From positions 40,002 to 104,001 of the forward strand of contig CAZORE010000010.1 in NCBI GenBank assembly GCA_964581815.1: a stretch of DNA of 64,000 nucleotides, in the 5' to 3' direction. Within the stretch, counting starts at the first letter, position 1, and each line of letters begins with the position of its first letter. Position numbers and translations under genes: made by a program. Positions 15,305 through 24,683 of the stretch are shown here, in pieces. A model generated the notes under the pieces. That model was not told where the DNA came from. It did not search any database and was given only the letters and a program-made list of their open reading frames with translations. This stretch comes from Trebonia sp964581815. Lineage in GTDB: Bacteria; Actinomycetota; Actinomycetes; Streptosporangiales; Streptosporangiaceae.

Positions 15305-16099
15305 CTATTTCGTGCCGTTGACCATGGCCTGCCGCGCGGCCGCGCGAGGACCGTCGGTAAATGGGTCGCCGTGGCCGGGCAGGATCAGCAAGTGCGGCAG
15401 CACGGCGATCCGGTCGAGCGAGGCCGCGGCAGCGGCGCTGTCGTGGGTGAAGCCGCGGCAGACCAGGCCCGGGCCGGTGTGGCCGGTCAGGCCGTCGTGG
15501 GTGACCAGGGCGTCGCCGGTGAACAGCAGTCCGCGGTCGGCGAACAGGTAGGCCACGCTGCCGAGGGTGTGGCCGGGCAGCCCGATCGGTTGGGGACGCC
15601 CGGGAACGGTCTGGAGGGGCTGCTCGTCGGTCAGGGTGCTCACGTTCTGGACCTTGGGTGCGTTGAACGCCCCGTGACGGGCCATGTGCAGCGGGGTGCG
15701 GATCGCGCTAGGCCGGCGCAGCAGGTAGGGCAGCACGGAGCGTTCCGGCTTCGCATGCCGGGTGGCGCTGCGCGGCCCATCAGCCAGGATCGGCGCGTCG
15801 TGCTGGTGAACCCAGATCTCGGCGCCGGCTCCGGCGCGCAGGCGTTCGGCGAGGCCGGTGTGGTCGGGGTGGGCGTGGGTCAGCAGCACCGCGCGGATGT
15901 CGGGCAGGTCCCGTCCGAGGCGGGTGACCGTCTCCTGGAGCTGGCCGAAGTGGCCCGGCAGGCCCGAGTCGACCAGGACGAGGCCGTCGGGGCATTCGAC
16001 CAGGTAGAAGTTGACGACCTCGCTGCCGAGTCGGTGGACGCCGAGCGCGGCCAGGTCGGGGGACTGCTGCGGGGCGCTGTTCGGGATCGTGCTAGACAT
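15305..16099 (-). CDS. MBL-fold metallo-hydrolase
   Basis: This 264-residue metallo-beta-lactamase-fold protein has the HAHPDHTG metal motif, a further metal-site His in GLPGHTLGS, Asp in FTGDAL and a final His in LPGHGDPF. Family members hydrolyse thioesters, lactones or phosphodiesters with two metals. The long insert after the HxHxDH motif is typical of the glyoxalase II/lactonase branch. ATG 16099 follows AAAGGAAG. Substrate unknown. Confidence 0.85.
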   Translation of the reverse strand: MSSTIPNSAPQQSPDLAALGVHRLGSEVVNFYLVECPDGLVLVDSGLPGHFGQLQETVTRLGRDLPDIRAVLLTHAHPDHTGLAERLRAGAGAEIWVHQHDAPILADGPRSATRHAKPERSVLPYLLRRPSAIRTPLHMARHGAFNAPKVQNVSTLTDEQPLQTVPGRPQPIGLPGHTLGSVAYLFADRGLLFTGDALVTHDGLTGHTGPGLVCRGFTHDSAAAAASLDRIAVLPHLLILPGHGDPFTDGPRAAARQAMVNGTK

Positions 16100-16161
16100 G
16101 CTTCCTTTAGGTGGGGTTTTGTGCGGTGAGCACGAGGTTCCGTCGTGCGGGGGGAGCCCGA

Positions 16162-16557
16162 TCATCCGGTGGTGGGCCGTCGGAGACCCACGGCCGCGCG
16201 GCCGGGGGCGCGCTGCATTCGGATGAGTGCGACAGCAGTCAGCAGCGCGAGGACGGCGGGTCCGACAGCGTCGGTGAAGGCGCCGGCGGAGCCGCGGATG
16301 ACGGCGTCGACCGCTTGGACCGCGACCAGTGCCGATCCGACCAGCAGCAGGCCGTCGGGGCGCCGGAGGGCGACCACGGCGATCAACAGCGCCACGAGGA
16401 CCGCCGAGCGGTCGCCGGCGAACCAGGAGGTGGTGGAGTGCTGGGAGGCGACGGTGGCTATTCCGAAGCCCATGCTGACCGCCGCGTTGAGTCCGGCGAC
16501 GGCTGCCGCGATCCAGAAGTCTCGCCCAGTCCGATGTTCAGTGAGTGCATTGTTCAT
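16162..16557 (-). CDS. Small four-TM membrane protein
   Basis: The protein has 131 residues with about four hydrophobic helices separated by short loops and a basic C-terminus, with no known domain. Starts at 16557 or 16575 are both possible. The shorter is preferred because the operator-like palindrome lies at that site, but no Shine-Dalgarno is obvious, so it may be leaderless. It is divergent from the MarR gene at 16593. Confidence 0.6.
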   Translation of the reverse strand: MNNALTEHRTGRDFWIAAAVAGLNAAVSMGFGIATVASQHSTTSWFAGDRSAVLVALLIAVVALRRPDGLLLVGSALVAVQAVDAVIRGSAGAFTDAVGPAVLALLTAVALIRMQRAPGRAAVGLRRPTTG

Positions 16558-16569
16558 AGTCTGAACTAT
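16556..16569. promoter_or_regulatory. Candidate MarR operator
   Basis: ATAGT-CTGA-ACTAT is a perfect 5-bp inverted repeat between the divergent membrane protein and MarR genes, where overlapping promoters would be expected. Confidence 0.45.
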
Positions 16570-16592
16570 ACGCATGAGATACCGTGCTGTCC

Positions 16593-17039
16593 ATGACCGA
16601 ACCCGCGACTTCGCACACGTCGCCTCCGCTGGGCCTGATGATTGACAAGATCGCCCGCGTCAGCGGGCAGCGGTTCGCCGAGCGCATCGCCGATCTCGAC
16701 ATCAGACCGCGCCATGTCGGGCTGCTCAGCGCAGCCGCCCGCCAGGACAAGCCGTCCCAGGCAGACCTCGGCGCCTGGCTGGGCATCGGACCCAGCGCCG
16801 TAGTCGCCGTGGTCGACGAACTCCAAGCCCTCGGCGCGGTCGAGCGCAATCCAGACCCCGCCAACCGGCGCCGCTGGACCATCACCTTGACCGACGAAGG
16901 CACCCGCCTACTCACCGAGGCCATCCACCGCGCCGAAGAACTCGATCGCGATCTGGTCTCGACGCTGCCCCCGGAACTGGCCCAGGCGTTCCACGCCGCC
17001 ACCGTCCAGATCGCCCGCCATCTGGGAATCGCCGGCTGA
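16593..17039 (+). CDS. MarR-family transcriptional regulator
   Basis: This 148-residue winged-helix regulator contains RHVGLLSAAARQDKPSQADLGAWLGIGPSAVVAVVDELQALGAVER and the wing NPDPANRRRWTITLT. It starts at ATG 16593, with a close in-frame ATG at 16584. It likely controls the divergent membrane protein through the 16556-16569 palindrome. Confidence 0.85.
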   Translation: MTEPATSHTSPPLGLMIDKIARVSGQRFAERIADLDIRPRHVGLLSAAARQDKPSQADLGAWLGIGPSAVVAVVDELQALGAVERNPDPANRRRWTITLTDEGTRLLTEAIHRAEELDRDLVSTLPPELAQAFHAATVQIARHLGIAG

Positions 17040-17810
17040 CCGACCGGCCTGCTGCTGCCTCGTATCGGCGCAGGTCACCTCGCGATCGCCGCAGCCTCGG
17101 CGATCCGGGTCTCCGAGTGCAGGATCTTCTGGTCCGGCAGGCTGTAGTCCTCAAGCCGGACGACCTGCACTCCAAATCCCGCGATGGCGGTCACGTCGCA
17201 GCCGTTGGCGCCGACGACGCCGCCGCGAGACTCGCCGTGATCAGCGGCTCAACCACGGCAGCCATCAAAGCCGCGCTCCCCGCCTTCGGCGAGAAGCGCG
17301 GCCGGCCGCTCCGGGTCGCTATCGCATGCCGGCTCTGCACCGCATCCCGCGGCATCCAGCAGCCGGTCCCGGTCCCATCTTCCCGCTCACCAGCAGCTCT
17401 GCATCAGGCACGGAATCTGGCTTCCCGGGCCGGAAACACCGCAGTTCAGCGTCAGGGGCTGTCCCGACATCCTGGATGCCGAACGCCGAGCACGCCGGCT
17501 CCTCCGCCAGTGCACCACCGAGCAACTCGTCAACTCCCTCGGGGATGACGCCAGCCCAGATCGACCCGTCCGCGAACGCGCCATGGACGATGAGCACCTT
17601 CGGAGTACTCCCATTCCGGAATGCGCCGGACGGGCTCATCGCGGGTTTCCTGAAGGCAAAGTAAGCACTTCATGAACGTAGGACGCCAGCACGCGGGATC
17701 GCTTGAGTCAGGTGACTGCAGGCGGAGTCGCCGCCGCTCACGAATTGACAGGACCCCTGCGTGAGACGCGCACTGGTGCCCGGCAAGCCGGAGCGGCGGC
17801 TGCGGTATTG
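17040..17810. other. Gene-poor degenerate stretch with an alpha/beta-hydrolase remnant
   Basis: No intact gene can be supported here. On the minus strand at about 17538-17639 the residues TPKVLIVHGAFADGSIWAGVIPE are the start of an alpha/beta hydrolase (HGxF oxyanion motif), but the frame then runs into unrelated sequence. The rest shows only short open frames with inconsistent codon use. It reads as a gene graveyard. Confidence 0.45.
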
Positions 17811-18389
17811 CTACAGCTTGGAGGCGGCGGTCTTGGCGGCGGCGAGGGCCGCGTTTCCCGCACCAGTTCCGCCGGCGAGGACGGTGACGAGTGTCGTTCC
17901 CCTGAGGAACTCGACCCCGGAGAATGCCGTACCTGCGCTGTACTGGAACGCGCTGTCACCGACGCTGGGCACGTCGGCCGCGCCTTTGGCGTGCGCCTGG
18001 GCGTGCGAGGTGTCGTAAAGTGCTTTGCTGTCCGTCTTCATGCTGACGATGAGTGAGCCGTTGTCGTAGATGCACTCCGACAACGCTGCGGTCCCGCCCG
18101 CCGTGCCGTGGCCGGCCGCCCGGCCGAGCGCGGCGCTCGCGTCCTGTTCGGTGACCAGCCCGCACGCGGTCATGCCGCCGGCGCCAGGCGGCACAGCGAC
18201 GGCTGTGCCAGCAGGGGTTGCCGCGGAAGAAGCAGGAGCGGGGTTCGCTCCGGCGGGGACTGCCGCGGAAGAAGTCGCAGCGGGGTTCGCGCCAGGAGGC
18301 GCGGTCGATGTCTTTGCCGCGCCGCAGCTGGCCAGAAGCAGGCAGCCTACGGCGGCGAGCAGGGCTCTGCTCGTGCCAGTTCCGATCAT
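17811..18389 (-). CDS. DUF3558-like lipoprotein
   Basis: This 192-residue exported protein has a signal peptide with lipobox LLASC (near residue 20), an Ala/Pro-rich linker (about 25-70), then TACGLVTEQDASAALGRAAG, SECIYDNGSLIVSM and a closing strand-rich region, resembling DUF3558 lipoproteins. ATG 18389 follows AAAGGAG. It is probably anchored on the outer face of the cytoplasmic membrane. Function unknown. Confidence 0.75.
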   Translation of the reverse strand: MIGTGTSRALLAAVGCLLLASCGAAKTSTAPPGANPAATSSAAVPAGANPAPASSAATPAGTAVAVPPGAGGMTACGLVTEQDASAALGRAAGHGTAGGTAALSECIYDNGSLIVSMKTDSKALYDTSHAQAHAKGAADVPSVGDSAFQYSAGTAFSGVEFLRGTTLVTVLAGGTGAGNAALAAAKTAASKL

Positions 18390-18414
18390 GATGATCTCCT
18401 TTGCCGGCCGCGGA

Positions 18415-18870
18415 TCACGGCCATGAGCCGAACGCGAATCGCGTCGGAGTTGATGCGGATGGGCAACCTGCCGCGCTGTCAGCCGGGCGGTCCTGGCGGG
18501 ATGACCGGAGTGAACACCACGGTGGTCCCGCTGGTCCGGACGCGACACGGGCCGGACCAGGCGGGAAGGCGAACGGGATCCCGATGACCAGGGTGCTCGG
18601 GGCGGTCGGGGTGAGCTGCACGGTGACGGCGTTCGCGGCGCTGACCGCGATGGTGACCGGGCCGAGCGGGGTTTTCACCGAGTTCGTGATGACGCATGTG
18701 TCGGTGCCGGGGGCGCAGACGCTGGCGGCGCTGGCTGGCGACGCGGCGAGGACGGTCATTGCGCTGACCGTCAGTCCGGCGGCCAGCAGGAGCGAGGCGA
18801 CGCGGCGGCCAGGCCGCTTGCGTGGCCGGATCGCGGGCTCACTGGCCCGTAGGTGCGGGGTGTGCGACAT
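18415..18870 (-). CDS. Secreted protein, possibly frameshifted near its C-terminus
   Basis: A signal peptide is clear: basic PRKRPGRRVASLLLAAG, hydrophobic core, SPASAASV cleavage region. About 70 residues of a Val/Thr-rich beta domain follow (CAPGTDTCVITNSVKTPLG). After about 18570 the frame becomes Arg/Ser/Pro-rich. A different minus-strand frame continues sensibly with TTVVFTPVIPPGPPG and a stop near 18480, so a single-base shift is likely. No domain is recognised. Confidence 0.5.
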   Translation of the reverse strand: MSHTPHLRASEPAIRPRKRPGRRVASLLLAAGLTVSAMTVLAASPASAASVCAPGTDTCVITNSVKTPLGPVTIAVSAANAVTVQLTPTAPSTLVIGIPFAFPPGPARVASGPAGPPWCSLRSSRQDRPADSAAGCPSASTPTRFAFGSWP

Positions 18871-18941
18871 GGAGGAACTCCATTTCATAAGGACTCCATC
18901 CGGCGCTGATCCCGACGGGTGCCGTCAGTGGATCTGGTCCT

Positions 18942-19271
18942 TCAGGGTTCGTCGGGTGCCGGAGTGACCGGATAGAGCTGCACCGCGGCCGAGATCCGGT
19001 CGAGTGCGAAGCAGGCCTCATCGTTCAGGGCATGGATAGCCTCAGCCGTCGCCGCGCGGAACAGGCAGAAGCAGGTGTCCTCGGCGGGCAGGTACACGGA
19101 GTGCAGGTACTGCACCCTCGAAGTGGAACCGGGCTCGGCGGACAGCGTGCAGAGCTGAGCCGCGCGAGCGACCGACGACGCCAGGTTCCCGGCTGCCGCC
19201 GCCGGGAGGTACCGCTCCACGAGGAACACCGAGCTGGAGCTGTCCGGGTAACGGTGGCGTGGTGTGGTCAT
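18942..19271 (-). CDS. DUF4242-type small protein
   Basis: This 109-residue protein has FLVERYLPAAAAGNL, VQYLHSVYLPAEDTCFCLFRA and ALDRISAAVQLYPV, matching the DUF4242 ferredoxin-like family, which includes actinobacterial nickel-binding proteins. It lies between the secreted proteins and the LAL regulator, all on the minus strand. Metal binding here is inference. Confidence 0.7.
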   Translation of the reverse strand: MTTPRHRYPDSSSSVFLVERYLPAAAAGNLASSVARAAQLCTLSAEPGSTSRVQYLHSVYLPAEDTCFCLFRAATAEAIHALNDEACFALDRISAAVQLYPVTPAPDEP

Positions 19272-19340
19272 GCCCGGAACGCTACGAGCGCAAGGTGCGG
19301 TCTCGCGTCGGGGGAACTACGCAACTTTGGTCCACCGGGA

Positions 19341-22106
19341 TCACGCCGGTGGCCGGGCGGCGAGTTCGGTGCGCGAGCGGATCCCGAGCTTGCGGTAAAT
19401 CCGGCCCAGGTGGGTCTCAACGGTGCGGACACTGGTGAACGTAGCTGCCGCGACCTCTCGGTTGGTCTGACCCGCCGCCACCAGGTCGGCGATCCGCTGC
19501 TCGACGGCGGTGAGCTCGTGTTCCAGCCGCCGCCGGCCGCCGATGCTGTCTAGTTCCGTGCGCGCCTGCCGCTCCTGAATGGGTGTCCCGAGCTTCAGGA
19601 ACACGGCGCAGGCGGCCTCCAGCTCGCGGCGGGCGTCAGCCCGGTGGCCTGCCCGCCGGAGCGTGCGGCCAAGCAGCAGGCGCGTCCGGGCCTCCTCGAA
19701 GGGCATAGGCAGTCGCTGATGGTCGACGAGAGCGCTCTCGAGCAGCTCGACGGCCGCGGCTCGTTCGCCGTTGGCGGCCTTTAGCAGGCCGTGACAGCGC
19801 GCGGCCATCACCGTCGACCACGGGTGGTGGTTGGCCTCGGTGGCGGTGTCGAGCTGCTGGGTCAGCCGCTCCGCCTCCGCGAGGCGGCCAAGCGCGATCA
19901 GTACCTCGACCGCATCCGGGTGCAACCGGAGTATGGCCGGCTCGTTGATGCCAACCTCCTCGGACGAGATCCGCAATGCGCGAAGAAAGTGGCTGGCAGC
20001 CGCTGGAAGGTCGCCGGCCATCACTTCTGCGGTGCCGAGGCTCCGCAGGTCAAGCGCCACCGCCGACATGAAGCCGACTGACTCGTCTGCGGCGAGGTCA
20101 CGCTCGCCCAGCGCGCGCGCTTTTCCGACGTGTCCTCGATAGGCCAGGGCCAGCACATGCACCGAGGCAGGCATGGGAGCGCGGATGCCCATCCGCTCGG
20201 CGTGATTCCTGCCCTCCGTGGCCAGCGCGATGGCGAGGTCGTAGGCACCTGCCCAGCACTCGAGGGCGGCGAGGTGCCCAAGCGTGATGGGCAGCGCACT
20301 GTCATCCCCCTCATCGACCGCGCAGGTTCGCATGATCTGCAGCCAGGCGCGTGACTCCTCGAAGCGGTCGACAACCTTGAGGCACATGCCAAGGGCGAGG
20401 CCGGCCCGGTCGCTGACCGGGCCCGGCTCGGCCTCCGCCTGCAGGGCCACAGCGCGTTCCAGAGTCGAGACGGCCAGGCCTCGCCCGAGCCGGAATCGGT
20501 GCATGGCCACGTTCGTCAGCGCGTTCGCGAGCAGGCCGCCGGGCGGAGCGGGCATGGTCTCGAGCAGTTCCACCGCTGCCTCGGCGTGGAACAGGTCGAC
20601 AGCGGGCCCCGAGGGACTCGTCTCAGCGAACGTCGCGTGGCTGCGGGCTAGCAGCAGCCTGTCCTCGCCCGCCTCGGCGAGTGCCTGCTCACACCAGCGC
20701 GCGACGGTCGCATCTCCGCTCTCCCAGGACGCGATCGACGCGGCCAGCAGTAGTGCGTCTACCCGCGCAGGCCCCGGCGGTGTCGCGTCGATCGCCCCGG
20801 CGAGCAGTTCTCGCGCCGCCGCCGGGTCGCCGAGAAGGAAGAGATATCGTGCCGCGTCAACGGTCCGGCCCAACCGGTCCGGGTCGCTCGGCGCCGTACG
20901 GCTGAGAGCCAGTCGGGCAAGCTCGGCGGCGGCGTCGATGCTGCCACGTCGGCGGGCGTGCCTGGCCGCGGAGTCGAGAGCAGCCGCAACGGCGGGTGAC
21001 GGCTCGATCGAGCCCAGTGCGGCGTGCCGGGCCCGCTCCTCCGGATCGGTCACCGTTCTCGCCAGCCGCTCGTGCAGTGCCCGGCGAGCGGCCAGGCTCA
21101 GGTCCCCGTACGGGATCGACGCGATCAACGGATGCGTGAACCGGACCCGCTCACCGTCGACCTCAAGGACACCTGCCGTCACGGCTTCCTCCAGGCACCG
21201 CGCCGCTGCGGCAGCGTCCCCCACCGCGGCTGCCACGGCAGTCACCGTGGGTTGCGCGAGTGCGGCCGTCAGCAGCAACACCTCGCGCGTCTGCGGTACG
21301 AGCCCGCTGAGCCGCTCAGTGACCAGGACCCTGAAGTCGGCCGGCACCGGGAGAGGATCGGACGCCGAGAACTCGGTGCCCCGGCGCTGCAGCGCACGGG
21401 CCATCTCCAGGCACATCATCGGGTTCCCGCCGGTAGCCCGGTGCAGCCGGGTGAGTACCGGCCGGGCGAGCGGCTCGCGCAGCCGGGTCTGGACGATCCG
21501 CTGCATCATGCCGACGCTCACCGGACCTACCACGAGCCGTTCGCCCGGCAGGCCTAGGTCGGGGGCGACATCGCTGGTGGCGTCCGTGCGGCAGGAAGTG
21601 ATGAGCCGCACCGGCTCGCGGTCCAGCCGTCGGAGCGCAAAGGACAGAACGCTGCGGGAGCTTATGTCCAGCCACTGGATGTCGTCGACGGCAAGCAGGA
21701 GCGGCCCGGACCGGGCGAGAGCCCGAAGCACCCCGAGGACCGCGACTCCGACGACCCTGCTGCCTGGCTCGCGCTCGCCGTCGCCGGAGATCAGCAGGGC
21801 AGCGGACAGCGCTCGTTGCTGGACAGCCGGCAGAGCCGACAGCTCCGACGGGTCCAGCCCGTCGAAGAGATCACCGAGACCCGCGAAGGACAAGGCCGCA
21901 TCCGACTGGCTGCACCGGCAGGTCCGGACCGAGACCCCCGCCGCCGCAGCGTCAAGCAGAGCCTGCGCCCAAATCGCCGTCTTGCCGATGCCGGCCTCAC
22001 CCGCAATGGCCAGCGACGCGGGACCGTCGGCGTAGCCGCCTACGAAACGCCGCACGATCGCTAGTTCCGCCTCGCGACCCGCGATCGACCCATGGACGGG
22101 GTTCAC
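19341..22106 (-). CDS. Large ATP-binding LuxR-family (LAL) transcriptional regulator
   Basis: This 921-residue protein has a Walker A loop AGEAGIGKTAIW near residue 37, a Walker B-like LLLAVDDIQWLD, a long TPR-like helical middle (about 350-840) and a C-terminal LuxR HTH (LTAVEQRIADLVAAGQTNRE, then RTVETHLGRIYRKLGIRSRTEL). LAL proteins often switch on specialised metabolism. GTG 22106 is chosen for its GGAGG site. The target is not evident, though the DUF4242 gene lies 69 bp downstream on the same strand. Confidence 0.9.
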   Translation of the reverse strand: MNPVHGSIAGREAELAIVRRFVGGYADGPASLAIAGEAGIGKTAIWAQALLDAAAAGVSVRTCRCSQSDAALSFAGLGDLFDGLDPSELSALPAVQQRALSAALLISGDGEREPGSRVVGVAVLGVLRALARSGPLLLAVDDIQWLDISSRSVLSFALRRLDREPVRLITSCRTDATSDVAPDLGLPGERLVVGPVSVGMMQRIVQTRLREPLARPVLTRLHRATGGNPMMCLEMARALQRRGTEFSASDPLPVPADFRVLVTERLSGLVPQTREVLLLTAALAQPTVTAVAAAVGDAAAAARCLEEAVTAGVLEVDGERVRFTHPLIASIPYGDLSLAARRALHERLARTVTDPEERARHAALGSIEPSPAVAAALDSAARHARRRGSIDAAAELARLALSRTAPSDPDRLGRTVDAARYLFLLGDPAAARELLAGAIDATPPGPARVDALLLAASIASWESGDATVARWCEQALAEAGEDRLLLARSHATFAETSPSGPAVDLFHAEAAVELLETMPAPPGGLLANALTNVAMHRFRLGRGLAVSTLERAVALQAEAEPGPVSDRAGLALGMCLKVVDRFEESRAWLQIMRTCAVDEGDDSALPITLGHLAALECWAGAYDLAIALATEGRNHAERMGIRAPMPASVHVLALAYRGHVGKARALGERDLAADESVGFMSAVALDLRSLGTAEVMAGDLPAAASHFLRALRISSEEVGINEPAILRLHPDAVEVLIALGRLAEAERLTQQLDTATEANHHPWSTVMAARCHGLLKAANGERAAAVELLESALVDHQRLPMPFEEARTRLLLGRTLRRAGHRADARRELEAACAVFLKLGTPIQERQARTELDSIGGRRRLEHELTAVEQRIADLVAAGQTNREVAAATFTSVRTVETHLGRIYRKLGIRSRTELAARPPA

Positions 22107-22227
22107 GCCAATCGCCTCCGGACCTTGGCGACACGGACCTGCGGTCCAGTGCTCCAAGTGAGACGCTATCCCAACGCCCTGCACGTGTCGGTGGCCACGG
22201 GTGGACACCGGCCGCGCAGCCGCCGAC

Positions 22228-22261
22228 GGCCGGTCCCCACTCGGGAGAGTGGGGACCGGCC
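22228..22261. terminator. Perfect 14-bp hairpin terminator
   Basis: Arms 22228-22241 and 22248-22261 pair perfectly around a 6-nt loop, 14 bp beyond the stop of the leftward secreted-protein gene and upstream of the LAL gene. Confidence 0.65.
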
Positions 22262-22274
22262 AGGGAACTGCGGG

Positions 22275-22700
22275 CTACATGCGGCTCGTCTGCCGGCAGC
22301 GCACGCTGCCGGATGGGCCGTCGGCCCTGACGGATACCGTGGCGTATCTCACGGACCGGCCGAAATCGATCCCGATTGGGGTATCCACGCTCCTGCCGAA
22401 CCGACTGCCCGAGACGCTGTCCTCGCGGTGTCCGTTGACCATCAGGACGGCGGTGATCCGCAGGAAGTCGGCCGGCTCCCAGCCGGAACTGCTTCCGCCG
22501 TACCTGATCTCGTAGCCGGAGCGGCGGTCGTGCCTGATGGAGAGATAGGCCGTGCAGTCCCCCTGCCGGTCGGCCGGGGCGGCGGTGGCGGTTTTCGCCA
22601 TCGCGGTCAGCTCATGCGCGGACGCGGTTCCGGCGCCAGCCGTGGCGGAAAGGATGACAAAAGCCGCGCCCGCGAGCGCGAATTTCCGGTGTTGCCTCAC
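22275..22700 (-). CDS. Small secreted protein of unknown function
   Basis: The protein has 141 residues with a signal peptide (MRQHRKFALAGAAFVILSAT, cleavage near TASAHE) and a beta-rich mature part with two Cys (DCTAYLSI and SVRCRQ) that could form a disulphide. It has its own terminator. No domain is recognised. Confidence 0.65.
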   Translation of the reverse strand: MRQHRKFALAGAAFVILSATAGAGTASAHELTAMAKTATAAPADRQGDCTAYLSIRHDRRSGYEIRYGGSSSGWEPADFLRITAVLMVNGHREDSVSGSRFGRSVDTPIGIDFGRSVRYATVSVRADGPSGSVRCRQTSRM

Positions 22701-23005
22701 GTTCTCGTCCTTTCTGGCGATTATCTCATTGTGACGTCGAGGGTAATTCAGGATAATGCGCGGTAAATATGGACGACTATGCGAAGCTCCGGACGTATGC
22801 CTCTGAACTGCGGAGACGGGCCTGCAAATAGAGCTTCGATAGTCTTAAGAACTGCTTCAGAGGCTAGCACGACCGGTCCCCTCGGGTAAAACGGTTAGTG
22901 CTATTGCAGTAAATTTCTATAGCGTGCCATTTGTGGCAATTTATCAACTTGGGCAGTTTTATTCGATGGCCCGGTTAACGCCGATTGGCCCGCTGCTGGC
23001 CTGCC
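22701..23005. other. A/T-rich intergenic region
   Basis: No gene is supported. The segment about 22890-22975 is markedly A/T-rich for this genome (for example GTAAATTTCTATAG and GCAATTTATCAAC). It lies upstream of the secreted-protein gene and beyond the end of the MarR gene. It may hold promoters, or be foreign DNA. Confidence 0.4.
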
Positions 23006-23446
23006 TCAGGGAATGTCCGGCTGGGCGAGTCGCTTCATGACTTCGTGCCAGTGCGCCTCGACTGACTCGCCGAGCCCTCGGAAGGCGCGCTCTAGCAACC
23101 GCATCTGAGAAGCCGTCAGTTGCGCCTCAAGCTCCGCCCCCGCGGAGGTCACGGAGAGGCGCCGGACTCTTCGATCCTGGAGGTCGCTGGTGATTGAGAG
23201 CAGGTCGCGCTCCTCCAGGTCCTTGATCGGACGATGGATGGCCTGCTTCGTTACCTCCAGGACGGCCAGCAACTCGCCGATGGAGATACCCGGGTCGCGC
23301 CGGACGAAGTAGAGGATCCGATGGTGGGTTCGCCCGAGTCCGCGTGCGGCGAGGATCTTGTCTGGTAGCGCCGTGAAGGCGCGGTAGCCGAAGTACAGCT
23401 CCTCGATGGCGCGGCGCAGCGAGACCTCCCGCTCTGGGTCAACCAT
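23006..23446 (-). CDS. MarR-family transcriptional regulator
   Basis: This 146-residue winged-helix protein has GRTHHRILYFVRRDPGISIGELLAVLEVTKQAIHRPIKDLEERDLL and wing SDLQDRRVRRLSVT. It is divergent from the aminotransferase gene with a 51-bp gap, suggesting it controls that gene. Confidence 0.86.
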   Translation of the reverse strand: MVDPEREVSLRRAIEELYFGYRAFTALPDKILAARGLGRTHHRILYFVRRDPGISIGELLAVLEVTKQAIHRPIKDLEERDLLSITSDLQDRRVRRLSVTSAGAELEAQLTASQMRLLERAFRGLGESVEAHWHEVMKRLAQPDIP

Positions 23447-23497
23447 CTTGACCTACCTCTCGCCCGCGCGCATAATTACGGCAACCAGATTGACCTA

Positions 23498-24622
23498 ATG
23501 TCGGGATCTCTTGCCATGTTCTCCGATCGTATCGACGGCCTGCGGCCGTCACCGATTCGTGCCATCCTGAGCGTGATTGATCGCCCAGGCATGGTTTCAT
23601 TTGCCGGCGGCCTTCCGGCCACCCAGACACTGCCGCGCTGGTCAGGGACGATTGCCCCGGAAACGCTGCAGTACGGGCCGAGTGAGGGTGAGCCGAGCTT
23701 GCGAGCGGTGGTGTCAGGCCAGCTCCGCCGGCTGGGCCTAGATGCCCCGCCTGAGCGCGTCATGATCCTCAGCGGGAGCCAGCAGGGTATTGACCTGGTG
23801 GCGAAGCTCTTCATCGATCCGGGAACCCTGACGGCAGTCGAGTTCCCCACCTACCTCGCCGCGTTGCAGGTCTTCCGCTTCGCCGGCGCGCGGTTCGTCG
23901 ATGTACACGCGGAGGAGGCGAGGGAAGCCCGTCTTGCCTACGTGATACCCACCTTCAGCAACCCGACCGGATTGTGCGCCACCAGCGCGGAGCGGGATGC
24001 GCTCGCTCGTATGTGCCTCGACACGGGCATCACGTTGTTCGAGGACGACCCGTACCGCGAGCTGGCCTATGACCCCTGCGACCGCCGGCCGATAGCGGCG
24101 CGCATGGCCGGCGGCTCATGGGTGTATCAGGGTTCCTTCTCCAAGACGTTCGCGCCTGGGCTGCGGCTGGGCTTCCTCGCTGCATCCGACGATCTATTCG
24201 CGCCCCTTGTCCTGCTCAAGCAGGCGGTTGACCTTCACAGCTCTCGCCTTTCCCAACTCATCGTGCACGATGCGGTAACCGCCAGCGGCTGGACCGCGCG
24301 CCTGGATGAGCTCGTCACCTTCTACCGGACCCGCCGTGACTCTTTCGAAGAGATCCTGGGTCATCACTTCAGTAATCTCGCGCGGTGGAGCACGCCAAGC
24401 GGCGGCCTGTTCTACTGGCTTCGATTGCACGACGAGGTGGACACCCGGACCATGCTCGACGAGGCAATCGCCCGAGATGTTGCCTTCATGCCTGGCGAAG
24501 AGTTCTATCCGAACGAACCTGACCTGGGGACGATGAGGCTGAACTTCAGTCATGCCGATGCCAGCGAAGCCGACCGAGGGCTCCGCGTCCTCGCAGGTCT
24601 GATCCGCGAACATCGACCATGA
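23498..24622 (+). CDS. PLP-dependent aminotransferase, fold type I (2-aminoadipate/MocR-type)
   Basis: This 374-residue class I/II aminotransferase has FAGGLPATQTLP, GSQQGIDLVAKLF, PTFSNPTG, FEDDPYREL and SFSKTFAPGLRLGF with the PLP Lys at about 216, then a C-terminal RLNFSHAD with the carboxylate-binding Arg. It resembles 2-aminoadipate or aromatic aminotransferases without the GntR domain of MocR proteins. Start 23498 has no clear Shine-Dalgarno; ATG 23516 is possible. Substrate unknown. Confidence 0.85.
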   Translation: MSGSLAMFSDRIDGLRPSPIRAILSVIDRPGMVSFAGGLPATQTLPRWSGTIAPETLQYGPSEGEPSLRAVVSGQLRRLGLDAPPERVMILSGSQQGIDLVAKLFIDPGTLTAVEFPTYLAALQVFRFAGARFVDVHAEEAREARLAYVIPTFSNPTGLCATSAERDALARMCLDTGITLFEDDPYRELAYDPCDRRPIAARMAGGSWVYQGSFSKTFAPGLRLGFLAASDDLFAPLVLLKQAVDLHSSRLSQLIVHDAVTASGWTARLDELVTFYRTRRDSFEEILGHHFSNLARWSTPSGGLFYWLRLHDEVDTRTMLDEAIARDVAFMPGEEFYPNEPDLGTMRLNFSHADASEADRGLRVLAGLIREHRP

Positions 24623-24683
24623 CCGACCGAGGGTTACTCTCCCCGGCGCCCGGCCGGCGGCATGACGATGAACCTGGGGCGGG

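Noticed and set aside
20284..22035. Plus-strand 583-aa open frame opposite the LAL regulator
   Set aside because: Ser/Arg/Ala-rich shadow without domains; the minus strand encodes Walker and LuxR motifs.
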